Assembly (NCBI RefSeq): GCF_009695815.1
Contig: NZ_VUNE01000004.1
Coordinates: 1 to 64,000 of the forward strand
Direction: 5' to 3'
DNA from: Peptostreptococcus porci
GTDB lineage: Bacteria; Bacillota; Clostridia; Peptostreptococcales; Peptostreptococcaceae
DNA: 64,000 nt
A model generated the notes under the pieces. The model searched no databases. It was not told where the DNA came from and saw nothing but the letters and a program-made list of their open reading frames with translations. The position numbers and the translations under genes are program-made. Positions 15,831 to 25,637 of this stretch are shown one piece after another (within the stretch, counting starts at the first letter, position 1; every line of letters starts with the position of its first letter).

Positions 15831-17351
15831 CTACAAGTCTTGATTTTCCTCATCTTTTTTGCCTATAGGCTTCATTGTAGGAAATAACAGCACATCTCTA
15901 ATAGATGGTGAATTAGTAAGTAGCATTATCACTCTGTCGATTCCTATTCCAAGACCACCAGTTGGAGGTAGTCCAACTTCCAATGCATTCAAGAAATCTT
16001 CATCCATTTCAAATGCCTCATCATCCCCAAGCTTTCTCTTTCTTTCTTGATCTTCAAATCTACCTCTTTGGTCGATTGGGTCATTTAATTCTGAGAACGC
16101 ATTGGCCAGCTCCCATTTATTTGCAAAAGCTTCAAATCTATCCGTTCTTCTTGGATCTTCCACATTTCTTTTTGCCAACGGAGACACTTCCACTGGATGA
16201 TGAGTTATAAAAGTAGGCTGTATCAATTTATCTTCTCCAAATTCTTCAAAGAAAGCATTGATTACCTCTCCACGTCTCATTCCAGGAGTAATTTCAATCC
16301 CCTTTTCTCTGGCGATTGCCAAAGCATCTTCATCAGTATCTATTTTTGAAAAATCCACTCCAGTGTGCTCAAGAACACATTCTTCCATAGTCATTCTCTT
16401 CCATGGAGGAGTAAAATCAATTTCAGTACCCTGATAATTAACCTTCATACTACCTGTTGCAACCTCTGCCATATGAGATATTACATTTTCTGTAATTTCC
16501 ATCATATCTTTATAATCGGCATATGCCTGATATAGCTCAATCGCAGTGTACTCTGGATTATGCTTCATGTCCATACCTTCATTTCTGAACATTCTTCCCA
16601 TTTCATATACCTTGTCGAATCCACCTACTATCAATCTCTTTAGATATAGCTCGTTTGCAATTCTCAAATACATCGGTATATCCAGTGTATTGTGGTGCGT
16701 TATGAAAGGTCTTGCGTTTGCACCACCTGCAATAGTATTTAGTATAGGAGTTTCGACTTCTAAGAATCCCAAATTATCCAAATAATTTCTCAGTGCTTTC
16801 AAAGCCTTTGTTCTTGTTAAGAACGCTTCCTTTACTTCTGGATTCACTATTAAATCCACATATCTCTGTCTATATCTTAAATCTATATCTTTCAATCCAT
16901 GATATTTTTCAGGCAATACTTGAAGTGATTTAGACAATAAAACTATCTTCTCTGCGTGAATAGAAACCTCTTCAGTTTTTGTTTTGAACACAAAACCTTC
17001 TATTCCAACTATATCACCCATATCATAAGTCTTGAATAGTTTATAGTCGTCAACACCAACGTCATCTCTTTTTACATAAACCTGTATTCTTCCATTCTGA
17101 TCCTGAAGATGCATAAATGAAGCCTTACCCATTATTCTTTTTGACATAATACGCCCAGCCACACAGACTTGCTTTCCTTCAAGAGCTTCAAAATTATTCT
17201 TTATTTCATCTGAATGATGTGTAACATTATATTTACTTATCTTGTATGGATCATTACCTGATTCTTGAAGATTTTTTAGCTTGTCTCTTCTTACCTGTAA
17301 TACTTCACTCAGATTAATTTCTTCTACATTTTCTGGCTTGTTATTTTCCAT
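15831..17351 (-). CDS. lysS: Lysine--tRNA ligase
   Basis: A class II aminoacyl-tRNA synthetase of about 506 residues that charges tRNA-Lys. An N-terminal OB fold binds the anticodon ([18 protein letters not shown]). The catalytic domain carries motif 1 ([10 protein letters not shown]), motif 2 ([20 protein letters not shown]) and motif 3 ([16 protein letters not shown]). I start at the ATG preceded by GGAGGGAAAA. A possible start 12 bases upstream would place that ribosome site inside the coding sequence. It follows greA by 16 bases and probably shares the dusB-greA-lysS transcript. Confidence 0.95.
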   Translation of the reverse strand: MENNKPENVEEINLSEVLQVRRDKLKNLQESGNDPYKISKYNVTHHSDEIKNNFEALEGKQVCVAGRIMSKRIMGKASFMHLQDQNGRIQVYVKRDDVGVDDYKLFKTYDMGDIVGIEGFVFKTKTEEVSIHAEKIVLLSKSLQVLPEKYHGLKDIDLRYRQRYVDLIVNPEVKEAFLTRTKALKALRNYLDNLGFLEVETPILNTIAGGANARPFITHHNTLDIPMYLRIANELYLKRLIVGGFDKVYEMGRMFRNEGMDMKHNPEYTAIELYQAYADYKDMMEITENVISHMAEVATGSMKVNYQGTEIDFTPPWKRMTMEECVLEHTGVDFSKIDTDEDALAIAREKGIEITPGMRRGEVINAFFEEFGEDKLIQPTFITHHPVEVSPLAKRNVEDPRRTDRFEAFANKWELANAFSELNDPIDQRGRFEDQERKRKLGDDEAFEMDEDFLNALEVGLPPTGGLGIGIDRVIMLLTNSPSIRDVLLFPTMKPIGKKDEENQDL

Positions 17352-17367
17352 TTTTCCCTCCATAATA

Positions 17368-17853
17368 CTATCTCTTTATCTCTAGTACTTTTAACTTTAT
17401 TATTCCATCAGGAACAGTAACTTCAACTATATCTCCAACACTTCTATTTAACAAAGCTCTTCCAACTGGAGATTCGTTTGAAATTTTAAATTCATATGGA
17501 TCTGCTTCTGCACTACCAACGATTGTATATTCTATCTCTTCATCAAATTCTTCATCATAAATTTTTACAATTGACCCTATTGTTATTACATCCAAGTCTA
17601 CGCTGTTTTCATCTATAATAACAGCATTTCTAATCATATTTTCAAGAACTATTATTCTTTCTTCAAGTGTAGCCTGTTCTTTTTTAGCTTCATCGTATTC
17701 TGCATTTTCAGAAAGGTCACCAAAAGAAATAGCTTCTTTCAATCTCTCTGCAACTTCTTTTCTTCTAGTCGTTTTTAATACTTCTAATTCTTCTTCTAAT
17801 TTATCAAAACCCTCTTGAGTAAGAATAAACTCTTTGCTCTTATTTTCCTCCAT
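17368..17853 (-). CDS. greA: Transcription elongation factor GreA
   Basis: 161 residues. The N-terminal antiparallel coiled coil (about 12-78) reaches into the RNA polymerase secondary channel. The conserved tip is [16 protein letters not shown], with the acidic residues that help RNA cleavage in backtracked complexes. The C-terminal FKBP-like domain ends [25 protein letters not shown] precedes the ATG. It lies between dusB and lysS on one strand, a common clostridial order. Confidence 0.95.
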   Translation of the reverse strand: MEENKSKEFILTQEGFDKLEEELEVLKTTRRKEVAERLKEAISFGDLSENAEYDEAKKEQATLEERIIVLENMIRNAVIIDENSVDLDVITIGSIVKIYDEEFDEEIEYTIVGSAEADPYEFKISNESPVGRALLNRSVGDIVEVTVPDGIIKLKVLEIKR

Positions 17854-17897
17854 GTTATACCTCCGTACCTATACTAAAATATCCGATATATTATATG

Positions 17898-18863
17898 CTA
17901 AAATTGACTATTTGTCAATATTTTTAACGTTTTTATCACTTCTTCTGGATCCTCCAGCTTATTTATTTTGTCTCTTATTCTAGCCGAATTTTTCATGCCT
18001 TTTAAATACCAGCCAATATGCTTTCTCATTTCTCTAACTGCCACATACTCACCATGCTCCTCTATAGCCAATTTCATATGGTCAATAGCCACTCCAATCT
18101 TCTCGTCTGTAGTAGGCGGTGGCAATATTTCTCCTGTTTTTAAATAATGATTTATCCTTTCAAAAATCCAAGGATTGCCTTGAGCACCTCTTCCAATCAT
18201 AATTGCATCACAGTTAGTATCATTCTTTATCTTAATTGCATCCTCGATACTTGTAACATCACCATTTCCAATAACAGGTATATCCAAATTATCTTTTATC
18301 AGCTTTATTATGTCCCAGTCAGCATTCCCCGCATAATATTGCTCACGAGTTCTACCATGAATCGTTATAGCATCCACACCTACCTCCTGAGCTATAAGAG
18401 CAATTTCAAGAGCATTTACAGAGTTATCATCCCAACCCTTCCTTATTTTCAGGGTCACCGGCTTGGAGGAGTTTTCAACCACACTGCTCAATACTTTCTT
18501 GGCTAATTCAGGGTTTCTCATCAATGCCGAGCCATCTCCATTTTTCACAACTTTTGGAGCAGGACATCCCATATTTATGTCTAGTATCTCATTAGGATAG
18601 TCGTTGAGTATTTTTGCTGCCTTTCCCATAAACTCTGGCTCAGAGCCAAATATTTGCACTGCTACAGGATGCTCCTCATCCATTATATTCAGCATTTTTT
18701 TTGTGTTAGCATCATCGTAGCATAGAGCTTTTGCATTTATCATCTCAGTATACAACAATCCACAGCCAAATCTCTTACAGATTAATCTGAAGGGCAAATC
18801 AGTTACTCCAGCCATCGGTGCCAAAAATACCTCATTTGATACTTCAAAATCTCTAAATTTCAT
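17898..18863 (-). CDS. dusB: tRNA-dihydrouridine synthase
   Basis: About 321 residues: a TIM barrel with FMN followed by a helical RNA-binding domain. It reduces uridines in the tRNA D-loop. Key motifs are LAPMAGVTDLPFRL at the N terminus, the catalytic Cys in DINMGCPAPKVVKNGDGSAL, TIHGRTREQYYAG and MIGRGAQGNPWIF. The start at 18863 is ATG, 5 bases after AGAGG; the codon before it is TTG. It is the first gene of the dusB-greA-lysS run. Confidence 0.93.
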   Translation of the reverse strand: MKFRDFEVSNEVFLAPMAGVTDLPFRLICKRFGCGLLYTEMINAKALCYDDANTKKMLNIMDEEHPVAVQIFGSEPEFMGKAAKILNDYPNEILDINMGCPAPKVVKNGDGSALMRNPELAKKVLSSVVENSSKPVTLKIRKGWDDNSVNALEIALIAQEVGVDAITIHGRTREQYYAGNADWDIIKLIKDNLDIPVIGNGDVTSIEDAIKIKNDTNCDAIMIGRGAQGNPWIFERINHYLKTGEILPPPTTDEKIGVAIDHMKLAIEEHGEYVAVREMRKHIGWYLKGMKNSARIRDKINKLEDPEEVIKTLKILTNSQF

Positions 18864-18876
18864 CAATACCTCTTTC

Positions 18877-18958
18877 TTTTATATTTTTCTACTTTTATAT
18901 TAGCAATCATCATCAATAAAATTTTATATTTCTACATTAACGATCATCACCCATAAAA
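18877..18958. repeat. Imperfect direct repeat between dusB and coaX
   Basis: TTTTATATTT(TT)CTAC recurs at 18877 and 18922, each followed by an AT-rich part and then ATCATCA-like sequence and ATAAAAT. The two copies are 45 bases apart and diverged. No function is evident. Confidence 0.4.
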
Positions 18959-18970
18959 TCATATAGCAAT

Positions 18971-19738
18971 TTATTTGTTTTTCTCGTGAATCAATCTCAA
19001 TCCATCTAGTGAAAGATATGGATCAACCACATTTATCACATTCGTCTCAGAAGCTATAAAATTTGCAAGTCCACCAGTAGCAACTACAAATGTATCCTCA
19101 TTGCCCAATTCATTCTTCATCATCTTGACAATCTTTTCAACCTGACCAGCATAACCATAAATAACGCCAGCCTGAATTGATGATACAGTATCTTTGCATA
19201 TTATAGTCTCTGGTTTTATTAGTTCAACTCTAGGAAGCTTTGATGCCTTTTGAAACAATGCTTCACTCGATATTTTCACACCAGGAGAAATCGCACCTCC
19301 AAGATACTCTCCTTTTTCAGAAATCGCACAATAAGTAGTGGCAGTTCCAAAGTCGATTAATATCAGCGGGCTTCCATATTTAGATATCCCAGCCACTGCA
19401 TTTATTATCCTATCAGCCCCTACCATTTTGGGATCATAATATTTAATATTAAGACCAGTCTTTATTCCAGGTCCAACTATCAATGGAGTAATATTGAAGT
19501 ATTTTCTACAAAAATTCTCCAAAGAATGCATCACAGCGGGAACTACTGAAGAAATAATAACATCTGTAACTACACCCAAAGACAGTTCACTCGCATCAAA
19601 CAAGCTTTTTATTATGACTCCGTATTCATCAGAAGTTTTATTAAGATCGGTATTTATTCTCCAATCTCTAATAAGCTTTTTATCGTGGTATACGCCAAGA
19701 ACCATATTTGTGTTCCCGACATCTAATACTAATAACAT
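18971..19738 (-). CDS. coaX: Type III pantothenate kinase
   Basis: 255 residues. It phosphorylates pantothenate, the first step of coenzyme A synthesis. It is an ASKHA-fold kinase with the nucleotide motif [16 protein letters not shown] at the N terminus, DFGTATT (about 128-134) and GADRIINAV just before it. I start at the ATG beside DVGNTN as in the family; a TTG 21 bases further upstream is possible but gives an unusual extension. GAGAGG lies 13 bases upstream. Confidence 0.93.
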   Translation of the reverse strand: MLLVLDVGNTNMVLGVYHDKKLIRDWRINTDLNKTSDEYGVIIKSLFDASELSLGVVTDVIISSVVPAVMHSLENFCRKYFNITPLIVGPGIKTGLNIKYYDPKMVGADRIINAVAGISKYGSPLILIDFGTATTYCAISEKGEYLGGAISPGVKISSEALFQKASKLPRVELIKPETIICKDTVSSIQAGVIYGYAGQVEKIVKMMKNELGNEDTFVVATGGLANFIASETNVINVVDPYLSLDGLRLIHEKNK

Positions 19739-19788
19739 ATTTATTTCAATTCCTCTCAAATTATTTCAAAATAACCTATAACAGTACT

Positions 19789-19817
19789 ATTTTATCATCA
19801 TAACCTAACAATAGCAA
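19789..19817 (-). promoter_or_regulatory. Promoter of coaX
   Basis: The minus strand reads TTGCTA (19812-19817), a 17-base spacer, then TAAAAT (19789-19794), about 50 bases before the coaX start. Confidence 0.5.
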
Positions 19818-19943
19818 GCATCTTGACTTATTTGTTCAGATTTTTGACACGATAATATTTTTACCAAATTTTCATAAATCTTCATTTCAAACACAAATTC
19901 TTTAATATGGTATTCTAATAAAGTTATAATTGTCAATCCAATA

Positions 19944-19952
19944 TGATATAAT
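19944..19952 (+). promoter_or_regulatory. Extended -10 promoter upstream of birA
   Basis: TGATATAAT is an extended -10 element. The -35 (TTATAA, 17 bases upstream) is poor. It leaves a leader of about 110 bases before birA. I see no BirA-type operator here. Confidence 0.45.
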
Positions 19953-20068
19953 AAAGAAAACGGTATAAAAAATATTTATGATTTTTTTATCAATTAAATA
20001 GACTAAAATAAAGTATCTATTAACATTTTTACACTAGACTAATACTTACTAAAGGAGCTGATTACTAA

Positions 20069-21052
20069 ATGAAAAATACCAAAGACTTGATAATGGAAGC
20101 ACTACTCAAAAATTCGGATAAATATATTTCTGGAGAATCCCTTTCAGATGAAATTGGAGTTTCAAGAGCTTCAGTTTGGAAAGGTATTAACTCTCTAAAA
20201 AAAGAAGGCTATGTGATTGAATCAAAATCTGGTTCTGGCTACAAGCTGATAAAATCAGTGGAAGATAGTGGTTTTTCGACTTACGAATTTATTCATTGTC
20301 TAAATACGAAATATCTTGCTCAGAACATTCTCTTTTTTCAAACCATAGATTCTACAAACACCTATGCCAACAAAATTGCAGAAAAATCAGAGGAGGGTAC
20401 TGTTGTACTGGCTAATGAGCAAACAAACGGTAAAGGCAGAACGGGAAAAAAATGGATTTCTGAGGAAAATGTTGGAGTTTATTTCAGCATAATATTAAAG
20501 CCAGAAATACCTCTTTCAAAGGCGAGTTTTTTGACACAAATAGCTGGTGCTTCATTATGCCTCGCACTGAACAAAAACAATATTCCAGCAAAGATAAAAT
20601 GGCCTAATGACATTATTGTAGGCGGAAAGAAAATTTCCGGAATTTTAACTGAAATGAATGCCGAAATAGACAGAATCAACTTTATTGTCGTTGGAATCGG
20701 CATTAATCTTTACAAAACGAGCTTTGACGAACTATCTAATGTTGCAACTTCAATTGAAAATGAAGGGTTTGAAATAGAAAGAGAAAAACTATTAAAGGAT
20801 TTCTTTGAAATATTTGAGAGGTTGTATTCAGAATTCAGGAAAAATTCTATAGTAGAAACAAGAAAAACACTGAGAGATTACTCCGCAGTTTTGGGAAAAG
20901 AAATATACTTAATAAATAATGGCGAAAAAGAAAAAGTATTTGCTGAAAACATAGATGAAAATGGAAATCTAATCGTTAGAGATCAGATGGGTATTATAAG
21001 GACAGTATTTTCTGGAGAAATATCAATTCGTGGGCTAAATGGTTATATATAA
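20069..21052 (+). CDS. birA: Biotin--[acetyl-CoA-carboxylase] ligase and biotin repressor
   Basis: 327 residues with an N-terminal winged helix-turn-helix (about 1-65, ISGESLSDEIGVSRASVWKG). The central ligase domain has TIDSTNTYA, the NGKGRTGKKW biotinyl-AMP loop and IKWPNDIIV, and the C-terminal domain is SH3-like. It attaches biotin to carboxylases and can act as a biotin-sensing repressor. AAAGGAG precedes the ATG by about 11 bases. It is a single-gene unit with a strong terminator behind it. Confidence 0.95.
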   Translation: MKNTKDLIMEALLKNSDKYISGESLSDEIGVSRASVWKGINSLKKEGYVIESKSGSGYKLIKSVEDSGFSTYEFIHCLNTKYLAQNILFFQTIDSTNTYANKIAEKSEEGTVVLANEQTNGKGRTGKKWISEENVGVYFSIILKPEIPLSKASFLTQIAGASLCLALNKNNIPAKIKWPNDIIVGGKKISGILTEMNAEIDRINFIVVGIGINLYKTSFDELSNVATSIENEGFEIEREKLLKDFFEIFERLYSEFRKNSIVETRKTLRDYSAVLGKEIYLINNGEKEKVFAENIDENGNLIVRDQMGIIRTVFSGEISIRGLNGYI

Positions 21053-21070
21053 ATTTTTATAAATACTATT

Positions 21071-21116
21071 AAAAAAACTGTCAAATTTCTGTTTCCACAG
21101 AATATGGCAGTTTTTT
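21071..21116. terminator. Bidirectional terminator after birA
   Basis: AAAAAACTG and the following stem pair with the segment ending CAGTTTTTT; an inner arm TTCTG/CAGAA strengthens it. Runs of A and T flank both sides, so it serves birA on plus and the 21145-23135 operon on minus. Confidence 0.9.
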
Positions 21117-21144
21117 AGTAGTATTATTTTCAAATATAAATTTA

Positions 21145-21708
21145 TCATTTAATTTCATCAGGAATAATATTATACAATTCATCACCTATAAATTCTTCCA
21201 ATTCTGCTATAAATCTCACAAACTTTTCTATAATGCTGTCCAAAAAATCCTCGCTTTCCTGTCCGTATTTTTTCAAAGCCTTGCTCTTAATGTACTCCAT
21301 TCGCCTTTGTGGTCCAACAAAATTACTTTGCAAAACCACTCTATCTGCAATACATAATACATCTTCTTCGTCTAAAGAGAATATATCTGTGTTGATTTTG
21401 TGTTTCGTATGGTCATTTATTACCTTCGCTACATTCTCCAAGCCAATTGAATACAGGTATTCAGCACCAACCTTCTCGTGATTTTTATGAACTCTAGCTA
21501 TATCGTGCAAGTATCCAGCAGCTGCTACCAGCTGAGAATTTATTTTCAAACCCTTTTTGTTCAATTCAATCGCTATAGATTTTGCGGCTTCACCCACAGC
21601 AAAGCAATGTAATTGCACGTGTTCAGGAGTTTGATACCTATTAAGTATATCCATACATTCATATTTTGTAGGACAGTAATCCTTTGGAAAAATAAAATCC
21701 TTGTTCAT
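21145..21708 (-). CDS. HD-domain protein, probable phosphohydrolase
   Basis: 187 residues with an HD metal site: HCFAVGEAAKSIA (first His), YLHDIARVHKNHE (the HD pair) and INDHTKHK, plus a later Asp in CIADRVVLQSNF. The fold usually hydrolyses phosphoesters or nucleotides. The substrate cannot be told. The ATG at 21708 follows AAGG by 8 bases; an upstream TTG is less likely. It is last in an operon with three little-known genes, with a 24-base gap to the gene before it. Confidence 0.75.
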   Translation of the reverse strand: MNKDFIFPKDYCPTKYECMDILNRYQTPEHVQLHCFAVGEAAKSIAIELNKKGLKINSQLVAAAGYLHDIARVHKNHEKVGAEYLYSIGLENVAKVINDHTKHKINTDIFSLDEEDVLCIADRVVLQSNFVGPQRRMEYIKSKALKKYGQESEDFLDSIIEKFVRFIAELEEFIGDELYNIIPDEIK

Positions 21709-21732
21709 ATCGACTACCTTTTCCAAACCATA

Positions 21733-22176
21733 CTATTTTCTATGAATATAGCTAACCACATCACAGACAATAATCTGATCATCCTCCTCAGGGTTATTAA
21801 ATCTCACACTCTTCGTTCCAGACAAATGAGAATCCTCAGATAGGAAATTTGAAATTACAGAATAAATCCAATCCATTCTCCAAGGTGTTTTTAGTTCGCC
21901 CTCAATCAATTTCCCATTTACATCAAAAACTAATTTTTGATTTTTTAGATCGCATGGTATACTGTCGACGTCTTTAATGATTACATCATATAGCCTATCG
22001 ATAACTACCTCTTTATCAGTAGGTTCGTCAATTATATAGCTAATATCATTTCCCACTGACTGTGCCAATTTCCTGCTACAACTAGTTTTACATGCTGTTG
22101 AGCAATTTGCACACATATCATCTTGACCAACTGGATCCAAACGATGATAGTTTTTTTCTACAATATGCTTACCCAT
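21733..22176 (-). CDS. Small protein with a cysteine cluster, function unknown
   Basis: 147 residues. Near the N terminus is DDMCANCSTACKTSCSRK (about 19-36), with spacing CxxCxxxCxxxC, which could hold a metal ion or an Fe-S cluster. The rest is a mixed acidic domain with KTPWRMDWIYSVISNFL and no membrane segment. GGAGAG precedes the ATG. It overlaps the upstream gene by 8 bases, so the two are probably translationally coupled. I do not recognise a family. Confidence 0.65.
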   Translation of the reverse strand: MGKHIVEKNYHRLDPVGQDDMCANCSTACKTSCSRKLAQSVGNDISYIIDEPTDKEVVIDRLYDVIIKDVDSIPCDLKNQKLVFDVNGKLIEGELKTPWRMDWIYSVISNFLSEDSHLSGTKSVRFNNPEEDDQIIVCDVVSYIHRK

Positions 22177-22738
22177 TATAAAACTCTCCTTCGCCTTCTT
22201 CTACTTCAGCGCTGAAATAAATGCACTGCCACTTACCATTCAAATACTCTTTTGCACCCTCAAACATTTCGTCAATGGAATTGTATTCATATCTATCTCC
22301 ACTACAAAACATATTTATCTTATTGACTTCCATATTCCATTTTTCTGTTTGTGAATCATACCAAACCAAAGTATCGTCTGGCTTATTAAAAAACTGAGTG
22401 ATACCATTAGCAAATTCTTTTTCAAAATCCTCTTTGTTTGGATTAACCAATGGTACAAACACCCTATTTATTTCCAAATCGAAAACCTTACCGTCCTCTA
22501 TCCTCGACGCAGTAAGTCTTCCATATTTTTCTCCAATTTTTAATTTTTCACCGGCAATTTTCAGCATATGGCTGACAGCATCTATAACCATAATAAATCT
22601 GTCGTCCCCCTCAACTGATATTTTGCCTTCTATTTCAAACATATCATCTTCCAAATAGAAATCCACAGATTTCCCATCTGCTTTTTCAAAAAAATTCTTG
22701 TCTTTTATATCCAACATCATACGCTTCACATTATACAC
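22169..22738 (-). CDS. Hypothetical cytoplasmic protein
   Basis: 189 residues from a GTG, or 183 from the ATG pair at 22720; ribosome sites are weak for both. It is acidic with alternating beta-like segments (VDFYLEDDMFEIEGKISV and so on) and ends in a very acidic tail, EVEEGEGEFYNG. There is no signal peptide or membrane helix. It overlaps the YopX-like gene upstream by 8 bases and the Cys-cluster gene downstream by 8 bases, so the three form a tight operon. No family recognised. Confidence 0.6.
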   Translation of the reverse strand: MYNVKRMMLDIKDKNFFEKADGKSVDFYLEDDMFEIEGKISVEGDDRFIMVIDAVSHMLKIAGEKLKIGEKYGRLTASRIEDGKVFDLEINRVFVPLVNPNKEDFEKEFANGITQFFNKPDDTLVWYDSQTEKWNMEVNKINMFCSGDRYEYNSIDEMFEGAKEYLNGKWQCIYFSAEVEEGEGEFYNG

Positions 22739-23135
22739 TAAAATCCAAAAGTTCCGGATTCTGGTATATATTTCCCTTTAACTTAAATGTTTCTGACATA
22801 TACGGACCACCCATTGCAATAGAGCCGTCATTGCCAATTAGTACAAATCCTGCAATTTCTTCGCTCCACATTATCTGGTAAATCCCATTATCTCCCTCTA
22901 CAATATCAGCTTCAAATATTTCATTTTGCTCATTATCATACCAACCAGTACTTTGTAGTGGGACTAATTCTACTGGCTCATCAGGATTCTTAAAATCATA
23001 AATCAAAACTGTACCAAACGAAAGATAACCATAGATAGTCTTGTCTAGTTCCGAAGCACCTTGTTGCTCAAGTTCGTCTGGCGAATACATTATTTTGTTT
23101 TCATCATCCCATGCTTTAAATTTTATTTCACGCAT
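22731..23135 (-). CDS. YopX-like protein
   Basis: About 134 residues starting MREIKFKAWDDENKIMY, the typical opening of YopX-family proteins found mostly in Firmicutes phages. It continues with a STGWYDNEQNEIFEADIVEG segment like the family's GLKDKNGKEIYEGDIV. The ATG at 23135 is 7 bases after GAGAGG; an in-frame ATG 15 bases upstream would place the ribosome site inside the gene. No other phage gene is nearby, so this is a stand-alone member in a chromosomal operon. The biochemical function of YopX proteins is unknown. Confidence 0.7.
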   Translation of the reverse strand: MREIKFKAWDDENKIMYSPDELEQQGASELDKTIYGYLSFGTVLIYDFKNPDEPVELVPLQSTGWYDNEQNEIFEADIVEGDNGIYQIMWSEEIAGFVLIGNDGSIAMGGPYMSETFKLKGNIYQNPELLDFSV

Positions 23136-23161
23136 CAAATTACCTCTCATCTAACATATAC

Positions 23162-23186
23162 CGGTGCCACCATTACAGTGACACCG
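23162..23186 (-). repeat. Hairpin between the hydroxylase and YopX-like genes
   Basis: On minus, CGGTGTCAC pairs with GTGGCACCG (one G-U pair), loop seven bases. No T run follows. It could reduce read-through, stabilise an mRNA end, or fold at the start of the YopX operon message. Confidence 0.5.
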
Positions 23187-23290
23187 ACATAACCATTTAT
23201 TAATTTCAATTCTAAATGTTTACATACCTCTTACATAAAAGTATTAAAAGATTTAGAAAAATTTATTGTAAATTTCTAAATACCCTCGTA

Positions 23291-25636
23291 TTAGAATACA
23301 CCCTTTGCTTTTTGCTCTTTAATTGCATTAAGCACCTTTTCAGGAGTCAAAGGCATTTCAGTAAATCTGACACCTATTGCATCGTAAACAGCATTGAATA
23401 TGGCTGGAATAGTTGGCTGAATTGGTCCTTCACCTGATTCCTTCGCTCCATATGGTGCTGATGGATCATATGCATCTACTATATTCGCATCTATTTCAGG
23501 CATATCTAGCGCAGTCGGTATCTTGTAGTCATGTAATGAAGGGTTCAAGAAAGTTCCATCTGGAGCGATCTTCATTTCTTCATACAAGGCTTGTCCCATA
23601 CCCATTTGTATTGAACCATGAACCTGACCTTCAACACTCTGTGGATTAATAGCAACACCACAGTCTCCTGCTTCTGTAATCTTAACTACGTTTATCTTTC
23701 CTGTTTCTAAATCTACATCTACTTCTGCAATCTGAGCACTAAATCCAAATGTTGGAGAGTGTCCGATATTACCACCTTGCTGAATTCCCTTTCTTCTTGG
23801 AGGAGTAAACTGACCAGTCTTAGTCAATGGTCCATTTGTTTGAATATATGCTGATACAACATCTCTCCAAGGGACTCTCTTATTAGGCTTGTAAATATTG
23901 TAGAATTCTCCACCTTGAACCTCAACTTCATCACCACGAATTCCAAGCATTCCAGCTGCAACTGGTCTAAGCTCTGCATTTATTTTTTCTGCCGCCTGTC
24001 TAATAGCCCAACCTGTAGCAAATGTCAAACGACTGGCAAATGTACCCAAGTCGAATGTTGAAATCTTTGTATCTCTTGGAACAACAGTGACGTCTTCTGT
24101 CTTAACACCCAATGTTTCGGCTGCCATCTGAGCCATTACCATATCGACACCCTGACCAATATCTGTAGCTCCACAGTATACTGTTACATCATTTTCTTCA
24201 TCGACTTTTATTGTTGCAACAGTATGTGGTTTATATGATAGGTAAAGTGTATATGAAGTTCCTGAAATGTAATATCCACCAGATAGACCAATACCCTTAC
24301 CAAAAGGCAATTTACCATGCTTTTCTTTGTATCCTGATTTTTCAACACATTCAGTTAGACATTTTTTGTATTCTGTATGAGGAACATACATCTTACTCAT
24401 AGCTGTATATCCTGATTCAGCAGCATTTAGCATTCTTATTTCATATGGATCCATACCAAAGTGTGCCGCAGCTTGATCCAACATCTGTTCCATTGCAAAT
24501 CTTGGCTGAACCCCACCCAAGCCTCTGAAAGCTCCGCAAGTAGGTTTGTTAGTATATATTCTCTTTCCGTCAAATTTTACGTTTGGAATCATATATGGAA
24601 TGTGTACCATTGATGCAGTATAGAATAGAACAACTATACCCCAACCAGCATATGCTCCACCGTCCATCAAGTTATTGAATTCACAAGCTGTAATTTTACC
24701 AGTCTTATCAAATCCTAGCTTCATCTTCATATAACAAGGGTGTCTACCGTTGTTTGTAGCAAATACTTCACTTCTTTCGTAAGTTATCTTTACAGGTCTA
24801 CCTATCTTTCTAGATAGTAACGCCGAACAGAAATCCGCCTGAGAAGCGACTCCTTTACCACCAAATCCACCACCGATTAGAGGTACTGTAATTCTTATTT
24901 TGTTTAGTGGCATTTCAAGAACCTTGGCTAACTGCTGATGAGTGTAATGTGGTACCTGACAAGTAGCATATAGATGAAGTTTTCCAGTTGCAACATCAAA
25001 ATCAGCTATTGCAGATTGAGGCTCAATAAATCCATGATTTACATATGAAGAATAATAGTCTTGCTCCAAAACATAATCAGCTTCTTCAAATGCTTTATCA
25101 GGATCTCCATAAACCTGAACACCTTCATAGCTTATATTGTTTGGACAATCCTCATGAATTCTTAGATCATCTCTCTTCACAGCTTCTCTAGGATCGACAA
25201 GAGCTTCTAGCACATCGTACTCAACTTCTATTAATTCCAAAGCCTTCTCAGCAATTTCTTCTGTTATCGCCGCTACAGCTGCTACTGGTTCTCCCCAGTT
25301 TCTAACCTTTCCAACTGCCAACGCATGTTCGTTTGCATTGTGAGGTACTATACCATAAGGAATTGGACAGTCTTCTCCAGTTATAACGCCCAATACACCA
25401 TCCAACTCCAATGCCTTACTATAGTCAATTTTCAATATTTTGGCATGAGCATGCTTACTTCTCAACAGCTTACCATAAGCCATTCTTGGCAAAGTGATAT
25501 CATCAGTGTAACGAACAGCACCCTTTACTTTATCCGGACCATCTGGTCTACGAATACTTCTACCTACTTCAGTAAACTCTTTTGTATAATCTTTATAATT
25601 GTTATATCTGTTAGATACTTCGTACATCTTTCCCAT
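23291..25636 (-). CDS. Molybdenum hydroxylase large subunit (xanthine dehydrogenase family)
   Basis: About 781 residues, carrying the molybdopterin site. Visible motifs: SIRRPDGPDKVKGAVRYTDD (N-terminal aldehyde oxidase/xanthine dehydrogenase domain), GGGFGGKG (about 250), GAFRGLGGVQ (about 358), GATDIGQG (about 466) and GAKESGEGPIQPTIPA near the C terminus with the expected catalytic Glu. It hydroxylates a purine, nicotinate or similar heterocycle using water. I start at the ATG just after the small-subunit stop, 9 bases after AAAGGGGG. It is last in a FAD, Fe-S, Mo subunit operon. The mocA and xdhC accessory genes nearby fit this enzyme; whether it also needs selenium is not visible. Confidence 0.85.
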   Translation of the reverse strand: MGKMYEVSNRYNNYKDYTKEFTEVGRSIRRPDGPDKVKGAVRYTDDITLPRMAYGKLLRSKHAHAKILKIDYSKALELDGVLGVITGEDCPIPYGIVPHNANEHALAVGKVRNWGEPVAAVAAITEEIAEKALELIEVEYDVLEALVDPREAVKRDDLRIHEDCPNNISYEGVQVYGDPDKAFEEADYVLEQDYYSSYVNHGFIEPQSAIADFDVATGKLHLYATCQVPHYTHQQLAKVLEMPLNKIRITVPLIGGGFGGKGVASQADFCSALLSRKIGRPVKITYERSEVFATNNGRHPCYMKMKLGFDKTGKITACEFNNLMDGGAYAGWGIVVLFYTASMVHIPYMIPNVKFDGKRIYTNKPTCGAFRGLGGVQPRFAMEQMLDQAAAHFGMDPYEIRMLNAAESGYTAMSKMYVPHTEYKKCLTECVEKSGYKEKHGKLPFGKGIGLSGGYYISGTSYTLYLSYKPHTVATIKVDEENDVTVYCGATDIGQGVDMVMAQMAAETLGVKTEDVTVVPRDTKISTFDLGTFASRLTFATGWAIRQAAEKINAELRPVAAGMLGIRGDEVEVQGGEFYNIYKPNKRVPWRDVVSAYIQTNGPLTKTGQFTPPRRKGIQQGGNIGHSPTFGFSAQIAEVDVDLETGKINVVKITEAGDCGVAINPQSVEGQVHGSIQMGMGQALYEEMKIAPDGTFLNPSLHDYKIPTALDMPEIDANIVDAYDPSAPYGAKESGEGPIQPTIPAIFNAVYDAIGVRFTEMPLTPEKVLNAIKEQKAKGVF

Positions 25637-25637
25637 C

